From Candidatus Methanocomedens sp. (GTDB lineage Archaea > Halobacteriota > Methanosarcinia > Methanosarcinales > Methanocomedenaceae): 5,243 bases of DNA. Below the pieces are notes generated by a model that ran no database searches, was not told where the DNA came from, and saw only the letters and a program-made list of their open reading frames with translations. Below are positions 1 through 4,402 of this stretch, one piece after another. The first letter of the stretch is position 1. Each line of letters opens with the position of its first letter. The stretch is from positions 1 through 5,243 of the forward strand of contig PYCK01000202.1 in the NCBI GenBank assembly GCA_009649835.1, read 5' to 3'. A program made the position numbers and the translations under genes.

Positions 1-309
1 TTTCAGATTGAGTTTAACTTCCGAGATGCAAAACAATATTGGGGTCTGGAAGATTTTATGAATGTTAAGGAGGTTCCCGTAACTAACGCTGCCAACTTAG
101 CTTTTTTCATGGTGAATGTTTCTCAGGCACTAATTCACAATGTTCAGAAGGATGATCCCGATTTTGGTATCCAAGACCTTAAGGCATATTTCAGAGGTAG
201 CAAATATGTCAATGAAACATTAAAATTGCTACCGCAAAAACCAGACCAAATTTTAATTCAGCAGATATTTACCCAAATAACGAAAATCGGAAGTATTAAT
301 GGTGGTTAG
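1..309 (+). CDS. Transposase, IS4 superfamily, C-terminal part (5' end outside window)
   Basis: The reading frame is open from base 1, so this is the last 102 residues of a longer protein; the Met at base 58 is internal. Near the start the fragment reads FQIEFNFRDAKQYW. The Glu followed by six residues and Lys (E4-x6-K11) matches the end of the Y-x2-R-x3-E-x6-K signature of IS4-superfamily DDE transposases, and the Glu would be the third catalytic acidic residue. The Tyr and Arg of the signature would lie just upstream of the window. The rest (GLEDFMNVKE, NAANLAFFMVNVS, LKAYFRG, LKLLPQKP) resembles the C-terminal tail of transposases I recall from methanogens and cyanobacteria. Such enzymes cut and join insertion-sequence ends. 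The 3' end is intact, with a TAG stop. Whether the element is complete cannot be judged. The family call is fairly sure; the exact IS name is unknown. Confidence 0.8.
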   Translation, partial: FQIEFNFRDAKQYWGLEDFMNVKEVPVTNAANLAFFMVNVSQALIHNVQKDDPDFGIQDLKAYFRGSKYVNETLKLLPQKPDQILIQQIFTQITKIGSINGG

Positions 310-475
310 TACTGATTAATGGCGAAGGTATTGTAATAGAGAAAGAGAATAACATGCATTTTAAAGCGAAGATGAAATTAAGTCATATTTGACTAATCCG
401 AACCTGCCAGGTTGTTTTTGGAAAGGAAAGGTCTTAGATAATTTTCGCCTGAATTTGAAAAATACATTTTATTAG
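310..475 (+). pseudogene. Possible frameshifted coding remnant beside the transposase
   Basis: No intact gene lies between the transposase stop and the next gene, but two short open stretches in different + frames look protein-like and abut. The first (about 309-389) reads VLINGEGIVIEKENNMHFK. The second (365-472) begins SEDEIKSYLTNPNLPG, continues CFWKGKVLDNFRLNL, and ends at TAG 473-475. A single lost base (or two gained) near 360-365 would join them into one segment of about 54 residues. I do not recognise the protein. It could be the tail of a gene interrupted by the insertion sequence, or chance open frames in AT-rich DNA. The right terminal inverted repeat of the insertion sequence should also lie here, but it cannot be identified without the left end. 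Confidence 0.25.
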
Positions 476-484
476 GAATATAAC

Positions 485-685
485 ATGAACCAGGGCACTA
501 ACAGGGCAAACATAAAACAAGGACTAAGCGTAGGCATTGTTCTAAAACAAGACCAGAGAAGCGGGAAAATAACCCAGGGCATTGTAAAAAGAATCCTGAC
601 AAAATCCTCACACCACCCGCATGGAATAAAAGTTCAGTTAGAAAACGGTCAGGTTGGAAGGGTCAAGGAAATTCACTCAAAATAG
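485..685 (+). CDS. ywbE: YwbE family protein (DUF2196)
   Basis: This is a complete 66-residue protein. Its core (IKQGLSVGIVLKQDQRSGK, TQGIVKRILTKSSHHPHGIK, VQLENGQVGRV) matches the small YwbE family (DUF2196) known from Bacillus subtilis as I recall it: a lysine/arginine-rich, probably all-beta fold with the hallmark HPHGIKV segment and a Q-VGRV ending. The length is typical for the family. No biochemical function is established; the basic character and KOW/SH3-like pattern could suit nucleic-acid binding, but that is a guess. The ATG at 485 is preceded by a weak purine stretch (TTAGGA, about 472-477). It stands alone, downstream of transposon debris and convergent with argJ. The family is mainly known from bacteria, so a past transfer is possible but not shown. 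Confidence 0.85.
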   Translation: MNQGTNRANIKQGLSVGIVLKQDQRSGKITQGIVKRILTKSSHHPHGIKVQLENGQVGRVKEIHSK

Positions 686-770
686 CCACATACAGGCCAT
701 GTACAACGTACGGGGTATACCGTGCTGTGACTTGCAGGTAGATAGGGTTGAAATAGTAATTGATATTGAC

Positions 771-792
771 TTTTTAAGTTCGTTCTTAAAAA
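771..792. terminator. AT-rich hairpin, possible bidirectional terminator
   Basis: TTTTTAAG (771-778) and CTTAAAAA (785-792) form a perfect 8-bp inverted repeat around the 6-base loop TTCGTT, flanked by TTGAC on each side. Each strand therefore carries a T5 tract, the usual archaeal transcription stop signal. It lies between the convergent genes ywbE (+) and argJ (-), where a two-way terminator would be expected. The stem is weak, so the T-tract rather than the hairpin may matter. Confidence 0.3.
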
Positions 793-815
793 TTGACAAA
801 TTGGAATTAGTATGG

Positions 816-884
816 TTAAGAAATACCTGCACCTGAAAAGGAAAAGAAATAGCAAACCATAAGATAAGCTATTAGCACGAACAT
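816..884 (-). CDS. Possible 22-aa hydrophobic small protein
   Basis: Downstream of argJ on the same strand there is a near-perfect Shine-Dalgarno sequence AGGAGGT (901-895), and 10 bases after it an ATG (884-882) opens a 22-codon frame starting MFVLIAYLMVCYFF and ending in a TAA. The peptide is mostly hydrophobic and could span a membrane. A competing frame starts at the ATG directly touching the Shine-Dalgarno site (894) and runs 73 codons to 673, slightly overlapping the ywbE 3' end; its start spacing is too short for normal initiation. No family is recognised for either. The Shine-Dalgarno match could be chance or the leftover start of a lost third arginine gene. Confidence is low. Confidence 0.2.
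   Translation of the reverse strand: MFVLIAYLMVCYFFSFSGAGIS
836..850 (-). terminator. T-rich tract downstream of argJ
   Basis: On the minus strand this stretch reads ATTTCTTTTCCTTTT, a pyrimidine tract of the kind that ends archaeal transcripts. It lies about 100 bases after the argJ stop and could end the argC-CBS-argJ mRNA. The call is based on base composition only. Confidence 0.25.
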
Positions 885-952
885 CAACCATCATACCTCC
901 TGCTTCCTGCCTGTTGAACCGTTATTCTATACTCAACTATAACAAAGTCCCA

Positions 953-2119
953 TCATGTAGTATATTCAGCATTGATCCGCACATAATCATAGCTCAGGTC
1001 GCATCCCCAGGCCGTAGCGCATCCGCTGCCCACTCCAAGGTCCACCATGATAATAACCTCTTTAGAACCCATGATCTCCTTAAGCGTATCTTCCAGGGTG
1101 CTGACGATCCTGCCTTTTTCCACCAGCATTACCGATGAGTGATTGCTGGCAAACGTCAGGCTGACACGGTCCTGTTCCATTTCTGCACCTGAATATCCCA
1201 CAGCAGCCACCACCCTGCCCCAGTTGGGGTCCCTGCCAAATATTGCGGATTTGACAAGGGGTGACGTGATGACAGCCTTTGCAGCCAGTACAGCATCACT
1301 TTCGCTTGCTGCCCCAGTAACCCTTGCCTCGATCAGGCGTGTGGCACCTTCACCATCCCTGGCGATCATCCTGGCAAGTGCTGTGCAAACTGCTTCCAGA
1401 CCCTGCCCGAACTCTTCCGGGTCTGTGTGACCCATTTGTCCGGTGGCGGTTATCAAAACCATATCATTGGTACTGGTATCCCCATCCACCACTACCATAT
1501 TGAAACTCTTATCCACTGCCCGCTTAAGATACTTTCCCAGCTCCCCGGCATCCATCGCAGCATCGGTGTACAGGAAAGCCAGCATAGTACCCATATTCGG
1601 GGCGATCATGCCGCTACCTTTGGCTATCCCGCCGATGCGTGTGCCGTCAGGAAGTTCAACTGCCGCCTCCTTGGCAAAGGTGTCTGTGGTCATAATAGCC
1701 CTGGCAGCGGCTGTACTACCCTTGGCCGAATCAGTCAAACCCGCTGTCACCTCCCCTACCTGTGACCTGATAATATCAAGATCAAGCCTGTGACCGATAA
1801 CACCCGTGGATGCCACTGCCACTGTCCTCTCATCCAGGCCGGGTCTGGCAGCCAATTTCGCCATATCCCTGGCATCCTCTACCCCTTCTGGCCCTGTAAA
1901 TGCATTGGCATTGCCGCTGTTGGCTATCACTGCAGACAACCTGCCCCCCTCAAGGTGCTCCCTCGTAAGTATCAGGGGTGCGGCTATGACCCGGTTACGA
2001 GTGAACACACCTGCTGCGCTGCCTTCTGCTTTTATAAGCGCCAGGCCGTACTTATCCTGCTTTACACCCCAGGCAGACACACCTTTTACAGCACAGATGC
2101 CGCCGTCTATGAACTTCAA
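953..2119 (-). CDS. argJ: Glutamate N-acetyltransferase (ornithine acetyltransferase) ArgJ
   Basis: ArgJ transfers acetyl from N-acetylornithine to glutamate, giving ornithine and recycling N-acetylglutamate in cytoplasmic arginine synthesis; bifunctional versions also use acetyl-CoA. With the start used here it has 388 residues. ArgJ is an Ntn-type enzyme that cuts itself before a Thr. Here KGSGMIAPNMGTML places that Thr at about residue 178 (codon 1588-1586), and the oxyanion-hole STG is at about 104-106. Other family blocks are AVIANSGNANAFTG (63-76), VVDGDTSTND, DGEGATR (255-261), KSAIFGRDPNWGRV and the C-terminal INAEYTT. No key residue is missing. No ATG opens the frame: candidate TTG codons lie at 2134, 2131, 2125 and 2119. 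I chose 2119 because MKFIDGG aligns with Methanosarcina ArgJ starts as I recall them, but 2125 is spaced better (9 bases) from the Shine-Dalgarno GGGAG (2139-2135). It is the last gene of the argC-CBS-argJ operon. Mono- versus bifunctionality cannot be read from sequence. Confidence 0.96.
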   Translation of the reverse strand: MKFIDGGICAVKGVSAWGVKQDKYGLALIKAEGSAAGVFTRNRVIAAPLILTREHLEGGRLSAVIANSGNANAFTGPEGVEDARDMAKLAARPGLDERTVAVASTGVIGHRLDLDIIRSQVGEVTAGLTDSAKGSTAAARAIMTTDTFAKEAAVELPDGTRIGGIAKGSGMIAPNMGTMLAFLYTDAAMDAGELGKYLKRAVDKSFNMVVVDGDTSTNDMVLITATGQMGHTDPEEFGQGLEAVCTALARMIARDGEGATRLIEARVTGAASESDAVLAAKAVITSPLVKSAIFGRDPNWGRVVAAVGYSGAEMEQDRVSLTFASNHSSVMLVEKGRIVSTLEDTLKEIMGSKEVIIMVDLGVGSGCATAWGCDLSYDYVRINAEYTT

Positions 2120-2134
2120 CTGCAATAGCAACAA

Positions 2135-2139
2135 CTCCC
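2135..2139 (-). promoter_or_regulatory. Shine-Dalgarno site for argJ
   Basis: GGGAG on the minus strand lies in the short gap after the CBS-gene stop (2146-2148). It is 9 bases from the TTG at 2125 and 15 from the TTG at 2119, so it argues for 2125 while family alignment argues for 2119. Confidence 0.5.
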
Positions 2140-2145
2140 ATCAAG

Positions 2146-2616
2146 CTAAGCTGATAATGCCAGCCCGGCAATAATATCATGGCGCGTCACAATACCAACC
2201 AGTTCACTGTCCTTGATCACCGGCACCCTGACAACATTATGTTTGACCATTCTCGATGCCACAGTCTCCAGGCTTTCAGAAACATCTGCAGTGACCACGG
2301 GATGGCTCATTACATCGCTGACCTTCTTGTTGCCCACATCATCCAGTGCATGGCTGGCCTCTTCCCATCCGATAAGTTCCCTAAGCGGCACCTCAATTAT
2401 CTCAAAGGGACTGGGCAGCCAGAGCTGGCTGTCCCTTTCCGGTACTTCCAGCAATTTAAGGATATCACTTTCTGTGATCATACCTGTCACTTTACTATCC
2501 TGTACCACTGGTATACCGCCTACCTTATGCTCCCTGAGTAACCGGGCAGCATGTTTGACCGGGTCGTTGGGACTGCAAAATACCACGTTCTTTGTCATGA
2601 TCTCATTTACCTGCAT
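2146..2616 (-). CDS. Two-CBS-domain protein in the arginine operon
   Basis: This 156-residue soluble protein consists of a CBS domain pair (Bateman module). CBS1 is about residues 2-56 (VNEIMTKNVVF, GGIPVVQDSKVTGMITESDIL) and CBS2 about 98-153 (VSDVMSHPVV, VVRVPVIKDSELVGIVTRHDI). Both halves have the S/T-x-x-D motif (T48-D51 and T144-D147) that contacts the ribose of adenosine ligands in CBS proteins. The linker (about 57-97) carries LWLPSPFEIIEVPLRELI, which I recall from stand-alone archaeal CBS proteins. CBS pairs usually bind AMP, ATP, SAM or similar; the ligand here is unknown. The frame extends upstream to a GTG at 2637, but ATG 2616 is the better start because AGGAGTG (2629-2623) lies 6 bases before it and MQVNEIM is the normal start of the domain. 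The gene starts 24 bases after the argC stop and ends 26 bases before the argJ start. A role sensing energy or methyl-donor state for arginine synthesis is an inference from position. Confidence 0.92.
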   Translation of the reverse strand: MQVNEIMTKNVVFCSPNDPVKHAARLLREHKVGGIPVVQDSKVTGMITESDILKLLEVPERDSQLWLPSPFEIIEVPLRELIGWEEASHALDDVGNKKVSDVMSHPVVTADVSESLETVASRMVKHNVVRVPVIKDSELVGIVTRHDIIAGLALSA

Positions 2617-2622
2617 AATTAT

Positions 2623-2629
2623 CACTCCT
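2623..2629 (-). promoter_or_regulatory. Shine-Dalgarno site deciding the CBS-gene start
   Basis: AGGAGTG on the minus strand, ending 6 bases before ATG 2616, supports that start over the upstream GTG at 2637, which it would lie inside. Confidence 0.7.
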
Positions 2630-2640
2630 TTTGGCACTCC

Positions 2641-3651
2641 TCAGGGAAAGGTTGCAGGATTCCATAGTCCTGCCGTTTCGTCAAGTCCGAACATCAGGTT
2701 CATGTTCTGCACCGCCTGCCCTGATGCTCCTTTAACCAGGTTGTCAATGGCAGATACCACTACCAACCGCTGTCCTTCTGCATCCATCTCAAACCCTATA
2801 TCGCAGAAATTTGAACCCCGTACCGGACCCAGCATGGGAATGCCACCTATAAGCCGGATGAATGGTTTGTCCTTGTAGAACCGGTTGTAGATATCGGCAA
2901 CCTGCCCTGTATCCATATCTTCTTTCACGAACAGGTGGGCTGTGGTCAGGATACCCCTGACCGACGGGACCACATGCGGCGTGAAACTGACCCTGGTATT
3001 ATTATCCAGCCGTCCCAGTTCCTGCTGCATCTCGACACCGTGGCGGTGGGTAGTAAGCTTGTACGCCTGCACGTTCTCTGCCATGTTCGGGTAGTGGGAT
3101 ACCCCACTTGGTTCGACACCGGCACCGGATATACCGCTCTTGGAGTCAAAGACCACCCGCTCGACCAGCCCGGCGGCTGTCAATGGTGCGGCAGCCAGGA
3201 TTGCGCCGGTCGGATAACACCCGGGATTGGCGATCATTGAGGCACCGACAACTTCAGGATGCAGTTCAGGCAGGCCGTAAACGGCCTCCTTTGGTGCTTT
3301 GTGTTTAAGGTTGTAGGTCTTTTCGAACACACCAACAGGCAGCCGGTAGTCTGCGCTAAGGTCTATGACCTTTGTGCCAGCGTCCAGTAGCGGCGGCACC
3401 ACATCCATGGCACTGCCGTGGGGGACTGCTGTGAAGACCACATCACACTGGCCCGCCACTTCACCTGCACTTAGGTTTTGGAACTTCAGGTCAGTAAAAC
3501 CCCTCAGGTGCGGGTGTGTGTCACTCACCGGATTGCCGTCCAGGCGCCGTGAGGTCACGCATACCACTTCTACCCCTGGGTGGCCGGTCATAAGGCGCAT
3601 CAATTCGCCACCAGTGTAGCCCGAACCTCCGATAATCCCTGCTTTTATCAT
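2641..3651 (-). CDS. argC: N-acetyl-gamma-glutamyl-phosphate reductase ArgC
   Basis: ArgC reduces N-acetylglutamyl-5-phosphate with NADPH to N-acetylglutamate-5-semialdehyde, releasing phosphate, in the cytoplasmic arginine pathway. The protein has 336 residues, in the normal range. An N-terminal Rossmann domain starts with GIIGGSGYTGGEL (residues 5-17, NADP-binding loop). The catalytic Cys145 sits in ANPGCYPTG (141-149, codon 3219-3217) and forms the thioacyl intermediate. The family HRH motif, expected to hold the catalytic histidine, is at 202-204. SKSGISGAG (170-178) and GASGQA near the C-terminus are also typical. All key residues are present. The ATG at 3651 gives the expected MIKAGIIGGSGYTG start; the Shine-Dalgarno match upstream is weak (GTGAT), consistent with a short-leader first gene. 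It heads the argC-CBS-argJ operon behind a TATA box. Confidence 0.97.
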   Translation of the reverse strand: MIKAGIIGGSGYTGGELMRLMTGHPGVEVVCVTSRRLDGNPVSDTHPHLRGFTDLKFQNLSAGEVAGQCDVVFTAVPHGSAMDVVPPLLDAGTKVIDLSADYRLPVGVFEKTYNLKHKAPKEAVYGLPELHPEVVGASMIANPGCYPTGAILAAAPLTAAGLVERVVFDSKSGISGAGVEPSGVSHYPNMAENVQAYKLTTHRHGVEMQQELGRLDNNTRVSFTPHVVPSVRGILTTAHLFVKEDMDTGQVADIYNRFYKDKPFIRLIGGIPMLGPVRGSNFCDIGFEMDAEGQRLVVVSAIDNLVKGASGQAVQNMNLMFGLDETAGLWNPATFP

Positions 3652-3677
3652 AGTATCACTGTATTTACTACTCTTTA

Positions 3678-3690
3678 GGATATATAATCT
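3678..3690 (-). promoter_or_regulatory. Archaeal TATA-box promoter of argC operon
   Basis: The minus strand reads AGATTATATATCC, a strong TATA box with A-rich sequence just upstream as possible BRE. Its centre is about 33 bases before the argC ATG, so transcription would start near 3655-3660 and the leader would be only a few bases long. No operator repeat is obvious next to it. Confidence 0.6.
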
Positions 3691-3745
3691 ATTTATTAGC
3701 TATGTTTTTTTACAAGGAAAATTGTGTTTTTGCACTCCACTTACG

Positions 3746-3769
3746 CCCTGCGCCCGACCCCCGACACCC
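3746..3769 (-). other. G-quadruplex motif upstream of argC
   Basis: The minus strand carries four G-runs (3, 5, 3 and 3 G) separated by loops TGTC, TC and CGCA, meeting the classic G3+N1-7 pattern. It lies about 95 bases upstream of the argC ATG and about 55 bases upstream of its TATA box, on the coding-direction strand. Whether it folds or acts is unknown. The flanking DNA is otherwise AT-rich, so the GC-rich patch stands out. Confidence 0.45.
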
Positions 3770-3815
3770 AGGATACCATCCATCTGCACGAGACTTTTTA
3801 TTATTTTACTAGGAC

Positions 3816-3905
3816 GATTCAGAAAACCGCAGAGAGCGCAGAGGCACGCAGAGAAAAATAACGACCCTCTGCGCCTCTCTGCGTCCTCTGCGGTGAATCT
3901 TTTTT
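3816..3905. repeat. Imperfect palindrome of CGCAGAG units
   Basis: Two 27-base arms, 3827-3853 and 3867-3893, are inverted copies of each other with 5 differences, around a 13-base loop. Each arm holds three CGCAGAG units spaced 9-10 bases apart (CCGCAGAG, then two more). The outer ends extend as GATTCA (3816-3821) and TGAATC (3894-3899), with an unpaired GAAAA on the left. A T6 run (3900-3905) follows on the + strand. I recall very similar CGCAGAG palindromes scattered in intergenic DNA of many bacteria and archaea, including Methanosarcina; no function is established. It lies between argC (-) and tRNA-Cys (-), and no coding frame is credible across it. Confidence 0.85.
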
Positions 3906-3988
3906 GCCGCGATCCATTTACCCAGAATAAATTAAAAAGTCACATCTGCACAAGGATAATCGATACTCACCCAATGTTAAATATAATT

Positions 3989-4002
3989 AAAAAAATTTAA
4001 AA
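3989..4002 (-). terminator. Oligo-T terminator of tRNA-Cys
   Basis: Directly downstream of the tRNA on the minus strand come a T4 run (4002-3999) and a T7 run (3995-3989). Such oligo-T tracts are the standard archaeal termination signal after stable RNA genes. Confidence 0.6.
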
Positions 4003-4005
4003 GTA

Positions 4006-4105
4006 AGCCAAGGTCCGGATTCGAACCGGAATAAAACCGCTTACTGCCAGCACATGATAATGTGCATATCTGCAGGCGATTGCGTAGCCGCTCCGCCACC
4101 TTGGC
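4006..4105 (-). tRNA. tRNA-Cys (GCA) with a 28-nt archaeal intron
   Basis: Read on the minus strand, the acceptor stem is GCCAAGG (4105-4099) paired with CCTTGGC, followed by discriminator U73 (4006), the usual cysteine identity base; CCA is not encoded. The D arm is GCGG-AGCGGCT-ACGC, the anticodon stem ATCGC/GCGGT, the loop CTGCAGA with anticodon GCA, and the T arm TCCGG-TTCGAAT-CCGGA. The spliced tRNA has 72 nt. Exon 1 is 4105-4070, the intron 4069-4042 and exon 2 4041-4006; the cut falls at the canonical 37/38 position. The junctions form a bulge-helix-bulge: bulge AGA, 4-bp helix CTGC/GCAG, bulge TAA, each cut between the second and third bulge base. The intron interior forms a 6-bp hairpin GCACAT/ATGTGC with loop TATC. 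Cleavage would be by the archaeal splicing endonuclease. Only G13-A22 in the D stem is mispaired. Confidence 0.95.
4042..4069 (-). other. tRNA-Cys intron with BHB splice sites
   Basis: This 28-nt insertion lies between tRNA positions 37 and 38. GCAG near its 3' end pairs with CTGC of the anticodon loop to form the 4-bp central helix of the bulge-helix-bulge, so the unspliced RNA cannot present its anticodon. The intron is too short to code for anything. Confidence 0.9.
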
Positions 4106-4118
4106 GCTTAGGTGGCTG

Positions 4119-4140
4119 TAAATATACATTATAGTAAATA
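4119..4140 (-). promoter_or_regulatory. Probable TATA region of tRNA-Cys
   Basis: The minus strand reads TATTTACTATAATGTATATTTA, an AT-rich block with two TATA-like cores about 18 and 29 bases upstream of the tRNA 5' end. The farther one fits archaeal spacing better. The block is nearly symmetrical and could also serve the ferredoxin gene on the other strand. Confidence 0.4.
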
Positions 4141-4237
4141 ATTCTTTTCATCAAGGCAATTAAGAAAATGGCATTATCTGCACAACTTTAAGGTACAATA
4201 AAGATAATTTCCAAACTATTCCAACGGTTTGGATAAT

Positions 4238-4402
4238 ATGATAGTCAATGCAGAATGCGTAGGGTGCGGCCAGTGTGTAGTATTTTGTCCCAGCGAGGCA
4301 ATTTCAGTATGGGGCAGAGCAAGTATCAGTGACAACTGCACCCGGTGCGGTGTATGTGTACCATACTGCCCGCTGGGTGCAATCAGGGAGGATGAGGTAT
4401 GA
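4238..4402 (+). CDS. Two [4Fe-4S] ferredoxin, 54 aa
   Basis: This short electron-carrier protein has two complete cysteine motifs: C7-x2-C10-x2-C13-x3-C17-P and C34-x2-C37-x2-C40-x3-C44-P. Following the clostridial pattern, the first three cysteines of each motif and the fourth of the other would bind two [4Fe-4S] clusters. It has no signal peptide, so it is cytoplasmic. At 54 residues it is about the size of a minimal bacterial-type 2[4Fe-4S] ferredoxin. The ATG at 4238 fits because Cys7 follows at the normal distance (MIVNAECVGCGQC); only a weak GGA lies upstream. Its last codons overlap the next start (ATGA, 4399-4402), so it is translated together with the flavoprotein and is very likely its redox partner. 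Ferredoxins beside flavin reductases serve archaeal lipid saturation in Methanosarcina, which gives one possible role here. A possible promoter element (CTTTAAGGTA, about 4186-4195) lies upstream. Confidence 0.93.
   Translation: MIVNAECVGCGQCVVFCPSEAISVWGRASISDNCTRCGVCVPYCPLGAIREDEV
4387..4391 (+). promoter_or_regulatory. Shine-Dalgarno site inside ferredoxin gene
   Basis: GGAGG lies 7 bases before the ATG at 4399 and within the last codons of the ferredoxin gene. It fixes the flavoprotein start and supports coupled translation. Confidence 0.75.

Larger units (their letters stand above)
3652..4005. other. Gene-free region between argC and tRNA-Cys
   Basis: These 354 bases hold the argC promoter, a G-quadruplex motif, the CGCAGAG palindrome and the tRNA terminator, each listed separately. 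The only long frame (3722-4000, +) runs through the palindrome, lacks any family resemblance and is judged non-coding. The rest (3906-3988) is AT-rich DNA in which I see nothing further. Confidence 0.7.

Noticed and set aside
701..723. Short palindromes GTAC-AAC-GTAC and GGTATACC
   Set aside because: They are too short and have no T-tract after them; likely chance and not a terminator or operator I can support.
654..836. 60-aa + frame after ywbE
   Set aside because: It begins inside ywbE in another frame, has no ribosome-binding site and no recognisable similarity.
1143..2174. Several 95-122-aa frames on the + strand opposite argJ
   Set aside because: They are antisense to a well-supported ArgJ with all family motifs and show no recognisable domains.
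2179..3619. Frames on the + strand (up to 221 aa), and a short minus frame at 2946-3149, across the CBS gene and argC
   Set aside because: They overlap conserved ArgC and CBS coding sequence in other frames; their composition is that of shadow frames.
3827..3893. CRISPR-like array from repeated CGCAGAG units
   Set aside because: The units are 7 bases with 2-3-base spacers arranged as inverted arms, not direct repeats with unique spacers of about 30 bases.
3722..4000. 92-aa frame on the + strand
   Set aside because: It runs through the CGCAGAG palindrome, whose translation gives low-complexity Arg/Gln-rich sequence; it has no ribosome-binding site and no family resemblance.
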